Source: Akebia trifoliata
Taxonomy: Eukaryota; Streptophyta; Magnoliopsida; Ranunculales; Lardizabalaceae
Length of the DNA stretch: 64,000 nucleotides
Assembly: GCA_017979445.1 (NCBI GenBank)
Contig: CM030713.1
Location: 27,943,934 to 28,007,933, forward strand
Direction: 5' to 3'
This document shows positions 44,874 through 58,198 of the stretch, piece by piece; the stretch's first letter is position 1, and each line of letters starts with the position of its first letter. Both the position numbers and the translations under genes were made by a program. The notes under the pieces are model-generated. The model worked only from the letters and a program-made list of their open reading frames with translations, searched no databases and was not told where the DNA came from.

Positions 44874-45994
44874 CTGAAGCATTGCAAAATACAACAAGAA
44901 ATGATCAACACAAAAATTTTTAAGCACAAAGCCAGCACATTAAAATATGGCATAAAACCAAAAAATTATTGACATGCAAGTCGTAAACATAATTCAATAT
45001 CACAGCCACAACATTTTAAATTCGTGTCAAAATTTTGATTATTTGGCAGCTAACATTACTGCTAATGAAATTATATACACAGGGAAACAAACATATTTCA
45101 TACGTAATGGCATTGCTTTCTTTTTAAGAGAACAGACTATTCAATTTTTCTAGATGTTATGTTACATATGTAGGAAAAAATATATATATATATACTTCAA
45201 TAGACCATACTGATCAGGCATCAAGTCTGAATTAAAGCGATAATGGGCCAAGATCGAATTGGCCAGATCTTTCCAACCTTAGATGTGAGAGTGGTCTAAC
45301 ATGAAAAACAACTTGAGGGCAGGTACGATCAGACTTCTATAGAATAGGTGTATCGGAATCTTCTCAGCTCTATCTAGCCCATTACCCCCACAATATGGCT
45401 TGAGATAGGGCATCAAGCATCCTATGCCATATAGTTTTTCCAAAATGAAGACATTTGAATTAAGCTAGAAGATTGACATCAAGGTAAGCAGAAACCCTCG
45501 ATATCCATGCCACCATATGAATCATATCCTGAGCTGACCCATTTCCTTTTTAGATGGTCTCTAGATGATTTTTTTTCTTCTCTTCAATTATCATTTCTCT
45601 TTCCTCTTCCTTCATTCTTCTTCCTCTTCTGGCAGAGGAATAATAAAGAGTTGAGGAGTGGGGTTTTGTAGAAACTATGATTCTAGAGTTTGTTGAGAGC
45701 TAGTGGCCTCATTATTCTGTTGAGGATGGGCAAGACTTGAGCTCATCATCAATACCTTGAAGGCATTAAGCAAGAAGTTGATCTTGTCATGCAATTGACT
45801 GAAGACCATTGCTATTATCAAGGGAGGTTGCTTGGATGAACTCATTTGTTTGTCTAGGAGCGGAGCAAGTAAAGGCTTCATGTTTGGCAATTAGTTGTTT
45901 CTGTGGATGGATCTAGTATCGGCCACCTATGTTTGAAGTCAAATAGTCCATTCAAGGGGATGCAAGGAAGAATGTAGGATGAAGGGAACGAATG
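44874..45994. other. SOC1 intron 1, no exon recognised
   Basis: No MADS-box coding sequence on the - strand here. Short (TA)n near 45181. No retroelement motif recognised. Confidence 0.5.
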
Positions 45995-46285
45995 GTTGTA
46001 GTAAACCTTGAGGGAGGGGGGTCATAGTAAACCATTGGAAAGTAAGTTATGACATTGGGAGGTCATAGTAGACCTGACGGTGGTGGCGAGTCATAGTAGA
46101 CCTTGATGGAGATGAAGAGTTATAGTAGACCTTGTTGGAGGTGGTCATAATAGATCTTAATGGAGGCTGGTCATAGTAGACCCTTTGAGATTGGAGGTCG
46201 GTCAAAGTAGAAAGTATACCTTGATGAAGGGTTATATAGGTCATAATAAACCCTAATGAAGGAGGGCCACTATAGACTATTGATG
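45995..46285. repeat. Degenerate minisatellite, unit about 30-40 bp
   Basis: About seven to eight imperfect copies of GTCATAGTAGACCTTGATGG with variable spacers. The - strand open frame here (46244-46047) just reads the repeats (VYYD, VYYN) and is not taken as a gene. Confidence 0.7.
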
Positions 46286-47100
46286 TAGGACATCTATAGT
46301 TCTAGTTAGAATATTAGGTAGTTTTCTAATTCTAATAGGATTTGTTTCTATTTGCTAGTTTTAGTAGGACTTATATTTTCTAGTTCTAGTAGGATTTCTA
46401 TTTCATTATATTTTAGGAATACAATTCCTTATTAGTTTCTAATTCATTGTAAATTCGTTTTTATTATTTAGGTTATAATTAAAAGTACTTAGAAGTATCC
46501 AATTTGAGTTCTAATATGATTGGAAAGCTAGAATTATATTATAAATAGGTTAGAAATGTTAATTTTTAGTATTTTAGAAGGATTCTAAGTTATTATGATG
46601 AAATTATCTATATAAGGAACTTTACATACGAATTTTGAATTATTATTCATTCAATAAATTTCAAATTTAGTTTTTTCTTTGTTTCAATTTAATTTTCTAG
46701 TTTTCTTTTCTTTTCCAAGCTTGAATCTATTGATTCAAACTGATTTTGTGTGTTCTATAGGACACAATATCTTAATTCCTATCAAATCCATGTTTTCGCT
46801 ATGTCAAGTGGTATCAGAGCTCTTGCTACAATCTATAAAAGATGATTGGTGAAGATGATTTTGTCACAATATCTTATCTAGAAGCTCAATTTAAAGTCAA
46901 ATATGCAACCCAATTCAAGAAGTTTGAAGAAAAAATCACCAACAAAATTATGGCAAAGATGGAGCCCCTGGTTCAGGGCATGATTCTCAGCACCATTGAG
47001 AAGGAGAAATGTAAAAAAAACCCCTTGGAGATGAAGACTCAAAAGATTCCCACCGTCCCTCATTCTCCTTTGGGGTACAAATAATCTTCAATTTCACAAG
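46281..47100 (+). mobile_element. LTR and leader of a truncated LTR retrotransposon
   Basis: 46281-46806 has the form of a 526-bp LTR (TGATGTAGGACA...ATGTCA), followed by the exact primer site TGGTATCAGAGC at 46809. A short frame follows (46842-47084, starts MIGEDDFVTISYLEAQFKVK) that could be the start of gag. No second LTR is seen. The Copia at 47142 follows directly. Confidence 0.55.
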
Positions 47101-47141
47101 ATAATATTTTCGTCTCCCACTTTCTCATTCTACAAATTTTT

Positions 47142-47397
47142 TTTTGAAAAATAGGCATTTCTATTTTGTTTGTTATGATAATAAAATCTAAAATTAGTGA
47201 TCAGATATTTAGGGATAGGTTGTTATGTTGGTTAAGTTAGTAATTAGATATTTAGGGATAAGTTGTTATGTTGGTTTAGATTCTATTGCTCTAATTTGTT
47301 AGGTTGTTGAGACTTTTTAGGCAAAGCTCTCTATTTATTTGGTAATTGCTATTTATTCAAGATAAGTAGAATATTTTTTTTCCCCTAAAATTCTTCA
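47142..47397 (+). repeat. 5' LTR of intron-1 Copia element
   Basis: About 256 bp ending CCCCTAAAATTCTTCA and followed directly by the primer site. A tandem copy of TTAGGGATA(A/G)GTTGTTATGT makes it longer than its partner. Confidence 0.85.
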
Positions 47398-50300
47398 TGG
47401 TATTAGAGCTATGGCTCTTAGCTAGGGTTTCTTGATGGTCAAAACAGCGATGACCGGTGCCACTAAATCTAGTAACTCCACCAAAGAAACGACGGATGAA
47501 ACGCAAATTAGCTTTGCTATCTCATTCAACAAATTTGAAAATTGAAGCTAACTTCAGATAACTATTCATAGATTCAATGGCAATAATTATTTAGAATGGG
47601 CTAAATAGGTGAAACTGATGATTGATGGCAAAGGCAAAATTAGCTATCTCACTAGCGAACTGACGAAACCAGCAGAACAAAATCTCAAATTCAAGACATG
47701 GAGGTCCGAAAAGTCTATGATTATGGCCTGATTAATCAACTCTACGGAGTCTGCCCTTGGAAAGCCATTTATGTTCCTCCCAACAGCCAAAGATGTCTGG
47801 GATGCGATTCGAGAAACATACTCGAATTTGGAAAATTCGTCTAAGATTTTTGAATTGAAGACCAAGTTGGGACAATCAAAGCAAGGAGATCGAGATGTGA
47901 CAGCGTATTACAATGGGATGATGATGCTTTGGCAAGAATTGGACTTGTGTTATGATAACAATTGGGATTGCCCTAATGACAGTACAAGACACATGAAGAG
48001 AAAGAAGAATGATAGAGTATATATCTTTCTTGCTGGGCTCAACAAGGAATTGGACGAAGTCGAGGGGCGGATTCTTGGGAGAAAACTTCTGCCAAATATC
48101 TAAGAACTGTTATTAGAAGTTAGGCGAGAAGAAGCTCGACGGAAGGTGATGCTTAGGGATGCTGATCCGAAAGTCACAACCGAGCTTCAAGGTTCTGCCC
48201 TGGCCTCTAAAGGCTTTGAACATGATGGCGATAAAAGGAATAATAGATTGTCAGCAAAACTGTGGTGTGATCATTGCAAGCAACCCTAGCACACTAGGGA
48301 GACTTGTTGGAAGATACACAGCAACTCACATAATTGAAAGAAAAAATCTAGCAATGAAGGATGCACGTTTTAGGTCAACAATGATGATCAAGGGTCAAAA
48401 ATCTCTTCGGAAACACTTCCTTTTACTAAGGAACAAAAGAGCAACTGTGTCAACTTCTCTAGTCTTAAAAAAAGCTTCCTTCTTATTCATTGGCTCAAAA
48501 AGGTAATTTTTATTCCACTGCACTTGCTAGTGTCAATTTTGGCTGCACATGGATCATAGATTCTAGTGCAACAAATCACATGACAGGTTCATCGAAATTG
48601 TTTTCATCCTATAATCCTTGTGCAAGAAATCAAAAAATCAAAATAGCCGATGGATCTCTTTCAACTATAGCAGGAAAAGGGCCAATAATCATTTCTCCCT
48701 CACCAACTCTTCACAATGTTCTTCATGTTCCTAACTTATCATGAAATCTTTTGTTTGTCAGTAAAATAACACAAAATCAAAATTGTCGTACTTACTTTCT
48801 TCCATCTCATTGTGAATTTCAAGATTTGAAATCAGGGAGAACGATTGGCAATGCTAGGCAAAGTGGAGGACTCTATTTCTTCGAATATGGGACATAATTG
48901 AGAAACCAATATCAACGTACTTGTTTGGAATCAGTGTCTATTTGTCTTAACAATAAAATGATAGTATGGCATTTTAGATTAGGTCATCCTAATTTTTAGT
49001 ATTTTAAATACTTGTTTTTAAGCCTGTTTAAGAATAAAAACCCATTTTTATATCAATGTGAAATTTGTGAATTATCAAAACATCATCGTGTATCATTTCC
49101 ATTTCAACCCTACAACTATTGAACCCTTTTATGTTATTCATAATGACATTTGGGGGCCATCTAGGGTTAGTACAATTTCTGGAAAGAGATGGTTTGTTGG
49201 GTATATTTATTAAAGAACAAATCCGAAGTAGGACAGGTTTTCAAAGATTTTCACAAGATGATTTAAACACAATTTTAGGGAAAAATTAAGGTTTTTAGAA
49301 GTGATAATAGGAGGGAATTTTTTAGTCTAGTCCTAGGAAAATATTTTCTTGAAAATGGTATTGTGCATCAAAGCTCCTACAATGATATACCACAACAGAA
49401 TGGAGTAGCTGCAAGAAAAAACAAACATTTTTTAGAGGTTGCTAGATCTTTTCTATTTTCAACCAATGTCCTTAAATACTTGTGGGGAGAGGTAATTTTG
49501 ACAGCAACTTAATTAAAAGGATGCCCACAAGACTTCTAAAATTTTAAACTCCATTTGATGTTTTCAAAAAATTATTTCCCACATCACGGATTTCCTCTAA
49601 TTTACCTTTGAAAGTTTTCGGTTGCACTGCATTTGTCCACATTCATAAGCATAATTGTGAAAATTTTGATCTAACGGCTAGGAAGTGCGTCTTTGTTGGA
49701 TATTCTCCTACATAAAAGGGATATAAGTGCTTTAAACTATTTTCAAAAAAGAAATGCAGGTTACCATGGATGTGACCTTTTTTGAAATAAAATCATTTTT
49801 TCATAATGCTCATCTTTAGGGGGAGAAATCATGTGAAGATTCGTATCCCATGAATTTTTTGGAGATGCTAGACGGAGAGCAATTAGACAAGGACAGTGTA
49901 GGGGTGTTAGAAGATGAGGAATTAGGCAATGATAGGTTAAACCAGTGCATGGGTAGTAAGGAGAATGTAGGTTTGGATCAGGGCACAAGTGATGGAGAAA
50001 AGATGGTGCAGACCTCTAATGACCCATGGCCAACCTTAGAGGGTGATATTCCAAGTCTAGGAAATACTGGACAACCACAACCAAGTCTAGTACAACTGAG
50101 TCTGGAACTAGGCATTTCAGGATTTGAAAGTGAGAGACAATCTACTAATATGCCAAATAATGATCAAAACACTAGAGAAATGAACACTGATAAGAATACA
50201 GGTAAAGAGGTGATGATTTACTCAAGGAAAACCTGGATGCGAAGAAAGGATGACTCAACTTTTCCACAAGGCTAGGACTCAAATCTGTGAACAGATCATT

Positions 50301-51780
50301 TGAAGACTTGTAAGTCAGGTAAAAATACTTCCTTGAGTAATAACCTTACCAAAGGGGAAGACAACTATTAGATGCAAATGGGTGTTTACAGTCAAGTACA
50401 ACTCTGATGGCTCGCTATAGAGATACAAAGCTCGACTTGTTGCCAAAGGTTTCACTCAGATTTATGACATAGACTACTCTGAAACTTTTGCACTTATGGC
50501 AAAGTTGAATACAGTAAGAGTACTTCTTTTAATTGTTGCAAATCTAGATTGGCTGTTACAACAGCTGGACGTTAAAAATGCTTTTCTCAGTGGTAACTTA
50601 AAAGAAGAGGTATATATATGGATTGTCCTCTAAGTTTTGAAGACAAATTTAGTTCGAAAGTGTGCAGATTGAAGAAGTCCTTATACGGGCTCAAACAGTC
50701 TCCAAGAACCTGCTTTGAGAAGTTCACTCATTCTGTGAAGAAGCAAGGATACTCACATGGTCAAATTGATCATACCATGTTCATGAAGTTTTCAACCGAA
50801 GGGAAGATAACAGTATTGATAGTGTACGTCGATGATATCATTCTTACAAGAGATGACTTAACAGAGATGAATAGATTGAAGACTTGCTTGACATCAGAAT
50901 TTGAAATAAAAGACTTAGGCCCACTAAGATACTTATGGAGGTGGCTCATTCAAAAAGGGGAATTGTTTTGTCACAACAAAAGTACATTTTAGACCTTTTA
51001 GAAGAGATAGGGATGAGTGGTTGTCGACCTACTAACATACCTATGGATCCAAACGTAAAATTGTGGGAAAAGGGTGAAGGAACTCTAGTGGATACTACTC
51101 AATACCAAAAATTGGTAGGTAAACTGGTTTACTTATCTCATACACGTTCTAACATTATTTTTACAGTTAGCGTGGTAAGTCAGTTTATGCATGCCCCTTA
51201 TGAGGAAAATCTTGAAGCAGTCTACAGAATTCTTAGGTACTTAAAGAATACACCTAAGAAAGGACTTTTCTTTGGTAAAAGTGAGTAGAAGAATATATAA
51301 GTTTTTATAGATGCGGATTGGGCTGGATTTGTCACAGATAGAAGATCAACTTCTGGATATTGCACGTTCCTATGAGGACATTTAGTGACTTGGAAAACAA
51401 AAAGCATAATGTAGTGGCTTGAAGCAGTGCTGAAGTTGAGTTTAGAGCAATGACACACGGAATGTGTGAACTATTGTGGTTAAGGTGGGTCCAAGAAGAG
51501 CTACATAATGAGGCAAAGTTTTCAATGAAACTGTACTGTGATAATAAGGCTGCAATTAGCATTGCCCATAATACTATTCAGCATGATCGAACTAAGCACG
51601 TGGAGATTGACTGACACTTCATAAAAGAGAAGCTTGAAGCTACCATCATTTGTTTGCCATTTGTTCCTACAACTCAGCAAACTGTTGATATTTTGACAAA
51701 GGGACTTCCTTGACTTAATTTTGAGCATCTAATCAGCAAGTTGGGTATGATAGATATTTATGCTCCAACTTGAGGGGAAG

Positions 51781-51994
51781 TGTTGAAAAATAGGTCTTTC
51801 TATTTTGTTTGTTATAATAATAAAATATGAAGTTAGTGATCAGGTATTTATGGATAGGTTGTTATGTTGGTTTAGATTCTATTGCTCTAATTTGTTAGGT
51901 TGTTGAGACTTTCTAGGCAGAGCTCTCTATTTATTTTGTAATCTACTATTTGTTCAAGATAAGCAAAATATTTTTCTTCCCCTAAAATTCTTCA
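51781..51994 (+). repeat. 3' LTR of intron-1 Copia element
   Basis: 214 bp, starting TGTTGAAAAATAGG and ending AAAATTCTTCA. It matches the 5' LTR closely with scattered substitutions, so the insertion is not recent. Confidence 0.87.
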
Positions 51995-54900
51995 AAAATC
52001 TTATCAACTTTTCCAATTTTCCCGAACGCTTTAAGGGATAAAAAACAAAGACAATTGGTAAACCGTGATAGTTGTCAAAGTACTCTTGATTAAAGTAACA
52101 TTTCCTCCCTTCAAAAGATATTTTTATGTCAAAGAGCTTAAGCTCTTTTCCATCATCTCGACAATTGGCTAACAATTGACCTTGTTCTTATTAGCAGCAA
52201 CAAGGGTTGAACTCAAGTACTTCTATAAAACCCGAGTTTTTGATTTGTATCTCGAGGAAATACATAGTGAAAGTTTGAGAAAAATCTTGAAAGTGGGACT
52301 TAGGGGTAAAACTTTAGGATATTTTTTTATCATTTTTAATGGAATCTGACCATATCATTAGATTCAAAATGATCGAAAAACATACTTTAACTTGTAAGCA
52401 CGCTCAAATGCGAGTCCGAACAGAAAAGTTACAAAATCCTCGATTACCGAGTCGGATCGGGCTAAAATAATAACTTTTTGCTAAAGAAAAAATTGTTAAG
52501 ATTCGATTATACTATTGGGTTCATAACAAAAAATTATTGAACATGGACTATTTACTATTCATTTTTGGAGATCAAAAAGTCGAATTATCATTAAAAATAA
52601 AAACGATGTCAATTTTAGGGACACATCAGATAAAAAATGTAAAATTTTTTTAGATATAGAACTTATAGAAATTGACCATACCATTAGATCCAGAATGAAA
52701 AATTAGATGAAATAAAGTGTTCACTCATTACTTTTAGAGACCGAACGATCAAGTTATCGTCGAATGAAATAATAGGTAAAATATCGAAATTGTCCCAAAA
52801 TTTTATATAAATAAAATTTTAAAATATTTTTTACTATTCATCTTCATTTTAAATAACCTAAAACCAGCCAACGAATTTTTTTTAAAATTTTTTTTTTTTT
52901 TAATTTTCAAACTTAGATCTGTCGCGAACGGGCAGTCGTTGACTTCCGCCATATAAGGGAAAAAGATCCACAACCTCGACATTACAAAATCCACCTAAGA
53001 TCTCTTCGTTTCATCTTCTCTTTCACCTCGTATTATCAAAATCAGTCGTATATAAGTAACTTCGACCTCAGATTTTGCCTATTTCGGGGTCAAATTATCA
53101 TCCGTTGCAGAAGGGAAAAAGAACGACGACGTCGAGATCTTCGAAACCACCAGGTCAAATTAGAAAATCAACCACCTCGAAGTTCGTTCTGTCTCGATTT
53201 TTTCACACGCACTTCAATTCCTTCGCACAAAGATTATAAGGAAACTCTAAATTTCTATTTGTAATCGTAGATTGTGAAAATTGCATTTAGAATTTTATTA
53301 AAAATTTGTGATGTATTTCAAAAATATAGAATTCAATTGGTTATTTCAAATTCACGCAAGAACTTGCATATTTGTTATGTTTAATTGTATTTTATAACAA
53401 ACTATACGAGGGTAGGATATTTCACTGGGTTATTTTTGTTAATTGGGTCCTATGTATCGTTCGGACCCCGTTTTGATATAAGTTGTGTATTTTTTTAATG
53501 TTATTGAAAAAAATAAATTCCTATTTGAAAAAATGATTTAATATTCAATGAACTCATATTAAGTTAATGAATATCAAAAAGTGAATATTTTATTTGAGAG
53601 ATTGAAAATTGTAAAAATAAAAAAGAAAGAAAAAGGGTATGAAACTGAAAAATGTCAAAGTCACACCTAAGGGGTGATGTCTGCATTTTATATTGTTGTG
53701 TTGTGTGTAGGTTGGTGAATAGATATCAGTGATAATGTTACTGATTGCATATTTATTTACTTTCGGTTAGCGCGACCCGCTGTATACTTTTCCGTTCCGT
53801 TATTTATTTTAGGCCAGGTGGCCATAGTTGCATGGTAGGAAAGTGGATATCCATTCTTAACCTTGTATTGTTAATTTATCTTGTATTTTCAAATGAAAAT
53901 AATATATATAGCTATTTGTGAGCTGTTAAAGAGTCTATGAATGCTTAAAAGGATAGTGCATCATATCATCCGGAGTGGTGTACTATCTTGTGATGTACGG
54001 TAGGGACCACCAAGCTCATACGTGGTATGGGTCTCGTATGAGAGTAGAGTCACAATTGGAGTCCGGGTTTATTCCTCTCTATCTTTACTAGTGAATTTGT
54101 AATGTAAAAGTAATCATATATGAATGGTTTGTATATTTGAGAATCACATGCACGCCTGATAGGCATAGATGAAGATGATTAGTCAGTGATCACTAACAAT
54201 CTATAGTAGTCGAACGTTCTGACACATCGAAAAAAGACCCATTACTTACGGTCACGTCAAACGGCCAGCTTGAGACGGATAAATGATCTCCCAAATGTGG
54301 TAAACAGCGACCGACCACAAAATCAGGAACTAATACTTTATTATGAAACATCATGTTCCGACTAAAAGCGATCCAATCATGAATCTCAACTCTCTAATTC
54401 CACTACTCCACCATTATATATGATGTATCTGTTGCTTCATTTTGATATATAAAATGAAATACATGTTTAATGGTTCAATTTGATCAATTAGATTTGTATA
54501 AAAAAAGAAATGTTATAGTGAGTATTATTGATCGATGTAATGTGAGTTTTAAAATGTTTAGTTGCTCATCCCTGACTATATATACCAGTTAATCATAGTT
54601 TCTTCTGTAAAATTTTACATATTTTAAAATGATTCAGTATGTTTATTCGTTCATGTTAGGAAGGGTTATTGGTAAAAATTGTTTGCTTTCCTACTGGTAA
54701 CCATTGTTACTCACCCTTCTATATTTTTTTTAGTTTTAGATTCAGAGCTTGGCGAGACAAATATAGAGCACGAGTGAGGATCATTTGATGGGTCAGATAG
54801 ACAACCAGAGTCCTTTTCATAGTAAGCACTTGCTATACCTAGCAGCGTCAGATTGTCCAGGTGATAATAAAGATTTTGATTTTGAGCGTTATGAATTTTT

Positions 54901-55029
54901 GTATAATCATGTATATAAACTTCTTCTTCCACACTCTGATCTATCGTATATTATTAGGTATATATAGACTTCTGTTAGTATTATATTTTGTATGTCGTCT
55001 ATTAAGTACAGGTTGAACGCCTTGGAATG
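51995..55029. other. Unclassified repeat-like DNA in SOC1 intron 1
   Basis: No gene or pol motif recognised. The region has the look of long LTR or leader sequence (TATA-like CCATATAAGGG at about 52950, a mix of AT-rich and GC-richer blocks), but no paired end was found. Confidence 0.35.
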
Positions 55030-55700
55030 CTAACATAAACAAAGGAGACCATGCCGAAATTTCGAGGCACCACCTAGTGTCTTGAGATCTGACATGGGAT
55101 TTTATTTTAACGTTTGGTGGGGTGCCACAACTTTGATGGAAATGGTCCTTTCTAGCACCCAAACAGCAATGCCCCACCTATGTAAATCAGGCACATCTCT
55201 TACACCAAATAACTTACTCTCTTCTAGATTGACACGTAAACCAGATGTTACCTCAAAACAACATAATAAACCCTCAAAAATCTCACCTAATTTATCGAAA
55301 CATCCAAGAAAACTAAGGTATCATCTGCAAATTGTAGGTGCCACACAGTAAGGCCCCATTCCTTGACCAAAAGACCCATAGTTCTCCAATATTTTAGACT
55401 CCCTTGATTAATCTACCCAACAATTCCATTACCAAAACAAATTGAAGTGGAGAAAATGGGTCCCTTTGCCTAAAACCCCTAGAACTCTTAAACTAATCTG
55501 TTGAACTTCCAGTTATCAAGATTGATGTCGTACCAAAAGATACATGTTTCATCATCCACTCGATCTATCTTTCCCCTAAGCCCATACGATGTAACAAGTC
55601 CCTCAAAGAAATGCAGTTGACATGGTCATGGCCTTATGAAGATCTATCGTGCACACCAACCTGGTCTCATTCCTTCTCAACCTTGAATCTATGCACTTGT
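55030..55700 (-). pseudogene. LINE (L1-type) reverse transcriptase fragment
   Basis: On the - strand the frames contain HLQFADDTLVF, the FADD catalytic core of LINE reverse transcriptase, preceded by pieces resembling NETRLVCTIDLHKAYDHVNW. Several stops and shifts. Both ends are truncated against other repeats. Confidence 0.7.
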
Positions 55701-55744
55701 ATGCAATCAGAACTCTGTCTAGAATTTATATACCTTCCACTCTT

Positions 55745-56400
55745 CTATTTGTCCTTAACTCGACTTGATATTGCTTAGGTTATAAGTGTCATAAACCAAT
55801 ATATGCATTATCGTAGAATTCCTCATCATGAAGATGTGGATCGAGTTTTGTGGTACCTGAAGGAAACTCCTGGGAAGGGAATTCTATTTTTCAATCATTA
55901 TCATTTGAAAATAAATGCCTTTACTAATGCAGATTGGGCTAGGGTAAGGTTTATAGTAGGTCCACAATTGTTTGTTGCACATTTGTTGGGGGCAACCTTG
56001 TTACATGAAAGGGCAATAAAAAAGTTGTTACTTCATCTAGTCTAGAAGTAAAGTATCGAGCAATGGACCACATATATCCTCTGGTTGTGGTGTGAACTTG
56101 GTGACATAATAAAGGAGTCTATGAAACTATACCGTGACATAATAAAGGAGTCTATGAAACTATACCGTGACTATTCAACGTGACAGGACTAAGCTCATAA
56201 AGATACATAGTTACTTCATTAAACAGAAGGTGAAATCTCAAGTCATGTGATTACCAATATGTGAAGGCAGAGAACCAATTAGCTATATCTTGACTAAATG
56301 AGTTACCAAGAAGAAACTAATTGATATTCTAAACAAGTTGAACATGATTAAAATATATGCCCTACTTGAGGGAGAGTATAGGAACCAATTTACTAGATGA
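55745..56400 (+). pseudogene. Copia RNase H relic
   Basis: Reads RRIPHHEDVDRVLWYLKETP and INAFTNADWA, then the usual Copia end with a purine-rich CTTGAGGGAGAG near 56370. It is truncated at the 5' side by a LINE piece and broken by stops. A perfect 33-bp tandem repeat lies at 56101-56166. Confidence 0.7.
56101..56166. repeat. Perfect 33-bp tandem duplication
   Basis: Two identical units starting GTGACATAATAAAGGAGTCT. Identity suggests a recent slippage event within an old Copia relic. Confidence 0.85.
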
Positions 56401-56408
56401 CATATATA

Positions 56409-56723
56409 TTGACAAACCATTTACCCCAAAAGACCGATCTGAAGGTCACAGGTCACACTAGGGTAATATACGTGAGCACGTGAGACCTACAAGCGGAAGC
56501 AAATAGCACAACACTCAAGACTCCCCCTCACCCATAAGAGTGGAAAAGGAAACTTGAACCCTTAACCTATACGAACCTAGCGCTTTGATACCATGTTGAC
56601 AAACCATTTACCCCAAAATACCAATCTGATCGGGAATGTGCAACTATGAATATAAGAGGGTCACAAGTCGAACCAAGGCACAATATGTGAGCACGTGACA
56701 CCCGAGAGAGGGGGCGGATAACA
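56409..56723 (-). mobile_element. Second miniature LTR element (TRIM/SMART-like, about 315 bp)
   Basis: LTR-like ends (about 56409-56513 and 56594-56723) both start TTGACAAACCATTTACCCC and share GTGAGCACGTGA near the end. The interior is about 80 bp. On the - strand, TGGTATCAAAGC beside the second LTR is a good Met-tRNA primer site, and a purine-rich GTGAGGGGGAGT lies near the other. The first LTR lacks about 25 bp present in the second. The target duplication is unclear. Confidence 0.65.
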
Positions 56724-57499
56724 CTATTTTCTTTCCAAGTCGAACCAAGTTTGTTTGAACAACTATTTTGATTTTTGATGGGTAACTTTGATGCAGTTAA
56801 TGATGTGGTTATGATCAGTACTATTATCTAGTTAATAAGTTATAACTATTTTTCTTTCCAATTAGTTAGTTACAAGGATATTAATGTCATTTTATTTATC
56901 TTTGGGTCAAGCCTGGGCATAGTTAGCATGGGTTCAGCCTCGGATTTGGGCAACAAAAAAATATGCTAGACTCAAATCGGGTAGAGCGCGGGCATGTATC
57001 GATCAATCCAATTTGTCCAAACCCGAATTTAATATGGTTATAATTTAAAAATAATTCTTATCTTGGTTTCTTTCTCACTCAATTCATATTTCAATATGTT
57101 GTTTTTTAATATCTATATATCAAAACTAATGTGTGATTATTTTTATTAGCTAAATAATTGCTCTATTATTAATGTTTTGCTTTCATGGTGAAAAAAACTT
57201 TGGTTCGTTCTTATGTTTCAAGATAAACTCTAGATGTGTATCTAGGACGTGGTTTGTTGTGATTGAGTTTAGGGGTGGCGTGGTGTTGTTTTTCAGACAT
57301 TTAAGAAAGTTTAATCATGGTGGGTGGTGTCTAGGTCATTTTTTTGGCTGAAACTGGATTTTTGATTTATTGAAAATTGCTGGAGTTTTTGCACCTCCTA
57401 CCTTTGTCGCACATCCCTTAGGTGTATTTTACGTTGGTTGTTGTCTCCCTCGTGTGTTTGCTCCTCTTAGTGGTTGTTCTAGTGGACGAACGTAACTCT

Positions 57500-58198
57500 T
57501 TAAGTGATGATTCAGCCAAATAAATTACTTCGATAAGGTTGAATGGAAATAACTACCATTTTTGGTCTCACGCTATAAAGGCATTCATACGAGCCAAGGA
57601 AAAAATGAAGTATCTTGTTGAAGATCCTTCTTCTGATGATTCAAAGAACTATGAAGATTGGTGGAGTGAAAATTAATTAGTTATGAATTGACTTCGATTA
57701 AGCATAATCGTATGTGGCTTCCAATGTCCAACTTCTTGGTGTTGCAAAGAAGATCTAGAGCTCTCTTGCAAAGATGTAATCCCAAGAAAGTAATGTGACT
57801 AGGGTGTTTGAGTTGTTTGAACACATATTTACTATCAAACAGGGTGATAAACCCTTGAATGAACATTATAGTAATCTAAACGGTATGTGGGAAGAACTAC
57901 TACTCTAACAACCTCTAAGCACTGATTTGGAAGTTCAGCGAGACCAATGGGAAGAGTTTCAAGTTGTGTTGCTGCTATCGAGTCTTAACTCAAAATACAG
58001 TGTCTTCAAGGATCAGATACTGGCTGATGAACGGTTCTTACTGCATCGAATGCCTATTCTAGCCTTCAGAGGGACTCTCTTACACACTTAGCTCCTTCGC
58101 TTAAAAAGTCATCTGACTTAATCACTAGTGATGGTACTCGTGGGACTCATCGTAATGGACACAATAATACTCGCGATGGTGGTCGTGGTAGAACCCGT
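57500..58198 (+). pseudogene. Copia gag relic, interrupted by the element at 58199
   Basis: In frame pieces read KLNGNNYHFWSHAIKAFIRA, NYEDWWSEN, VFELFEHIFTIKQGDKPLNE and LLLSSLNSKYSVFKDQILAD, typical of Copia gag (UBN2-type), followed by a Gly/Arg/Asn-rich stretch. Frameshifts separate them. The sequence stops exactly at the LTR at 58199, so it is the target of that insertion. Confidence 0.7.

Larger units (their letters stand above)
47142..51994 (+). mobile_element. Full-length but broken Copia LTR retrotransposon in SOC1 intron 1
   Basis: LTRs at 47142-47397 and 51781-51994. The primer site TGGTATTAGAGC follows the 5' LTR at once, and the purine tract TTGAGGGGAAG precedes the 3' LTR. Order on +: gag (47434 to about 48110, including DVWDAIRETYSNLEN), protease-like CTWIIDSSATNHMT (48547 on; Ser replaces the Gly of DSGA), integrase (about 48950-49560), linker (49850-50275), reverse transcriptase (about 50340-51000) with IVYVDDIILTRDD, and RNase H to about 51715. 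Frameshifts and stops occur throughout. It is antisense to SOC1. The 5' LTR holds an extra duplication of about 40 bp. The target duplication is unclear. Confidence 0.9.

Noticed and set aside
46047..46244. Repetitive 65-residue open frame with YYD/YYN motifs
   Set aside because: It is only a reading of the minisatellite; no gene signals.
45995..46285. CRISPR-like repeat spacing
   Set aside because: Repeats are degenerate and of irregular length, with no cas genes, in a plant nuclear genome.
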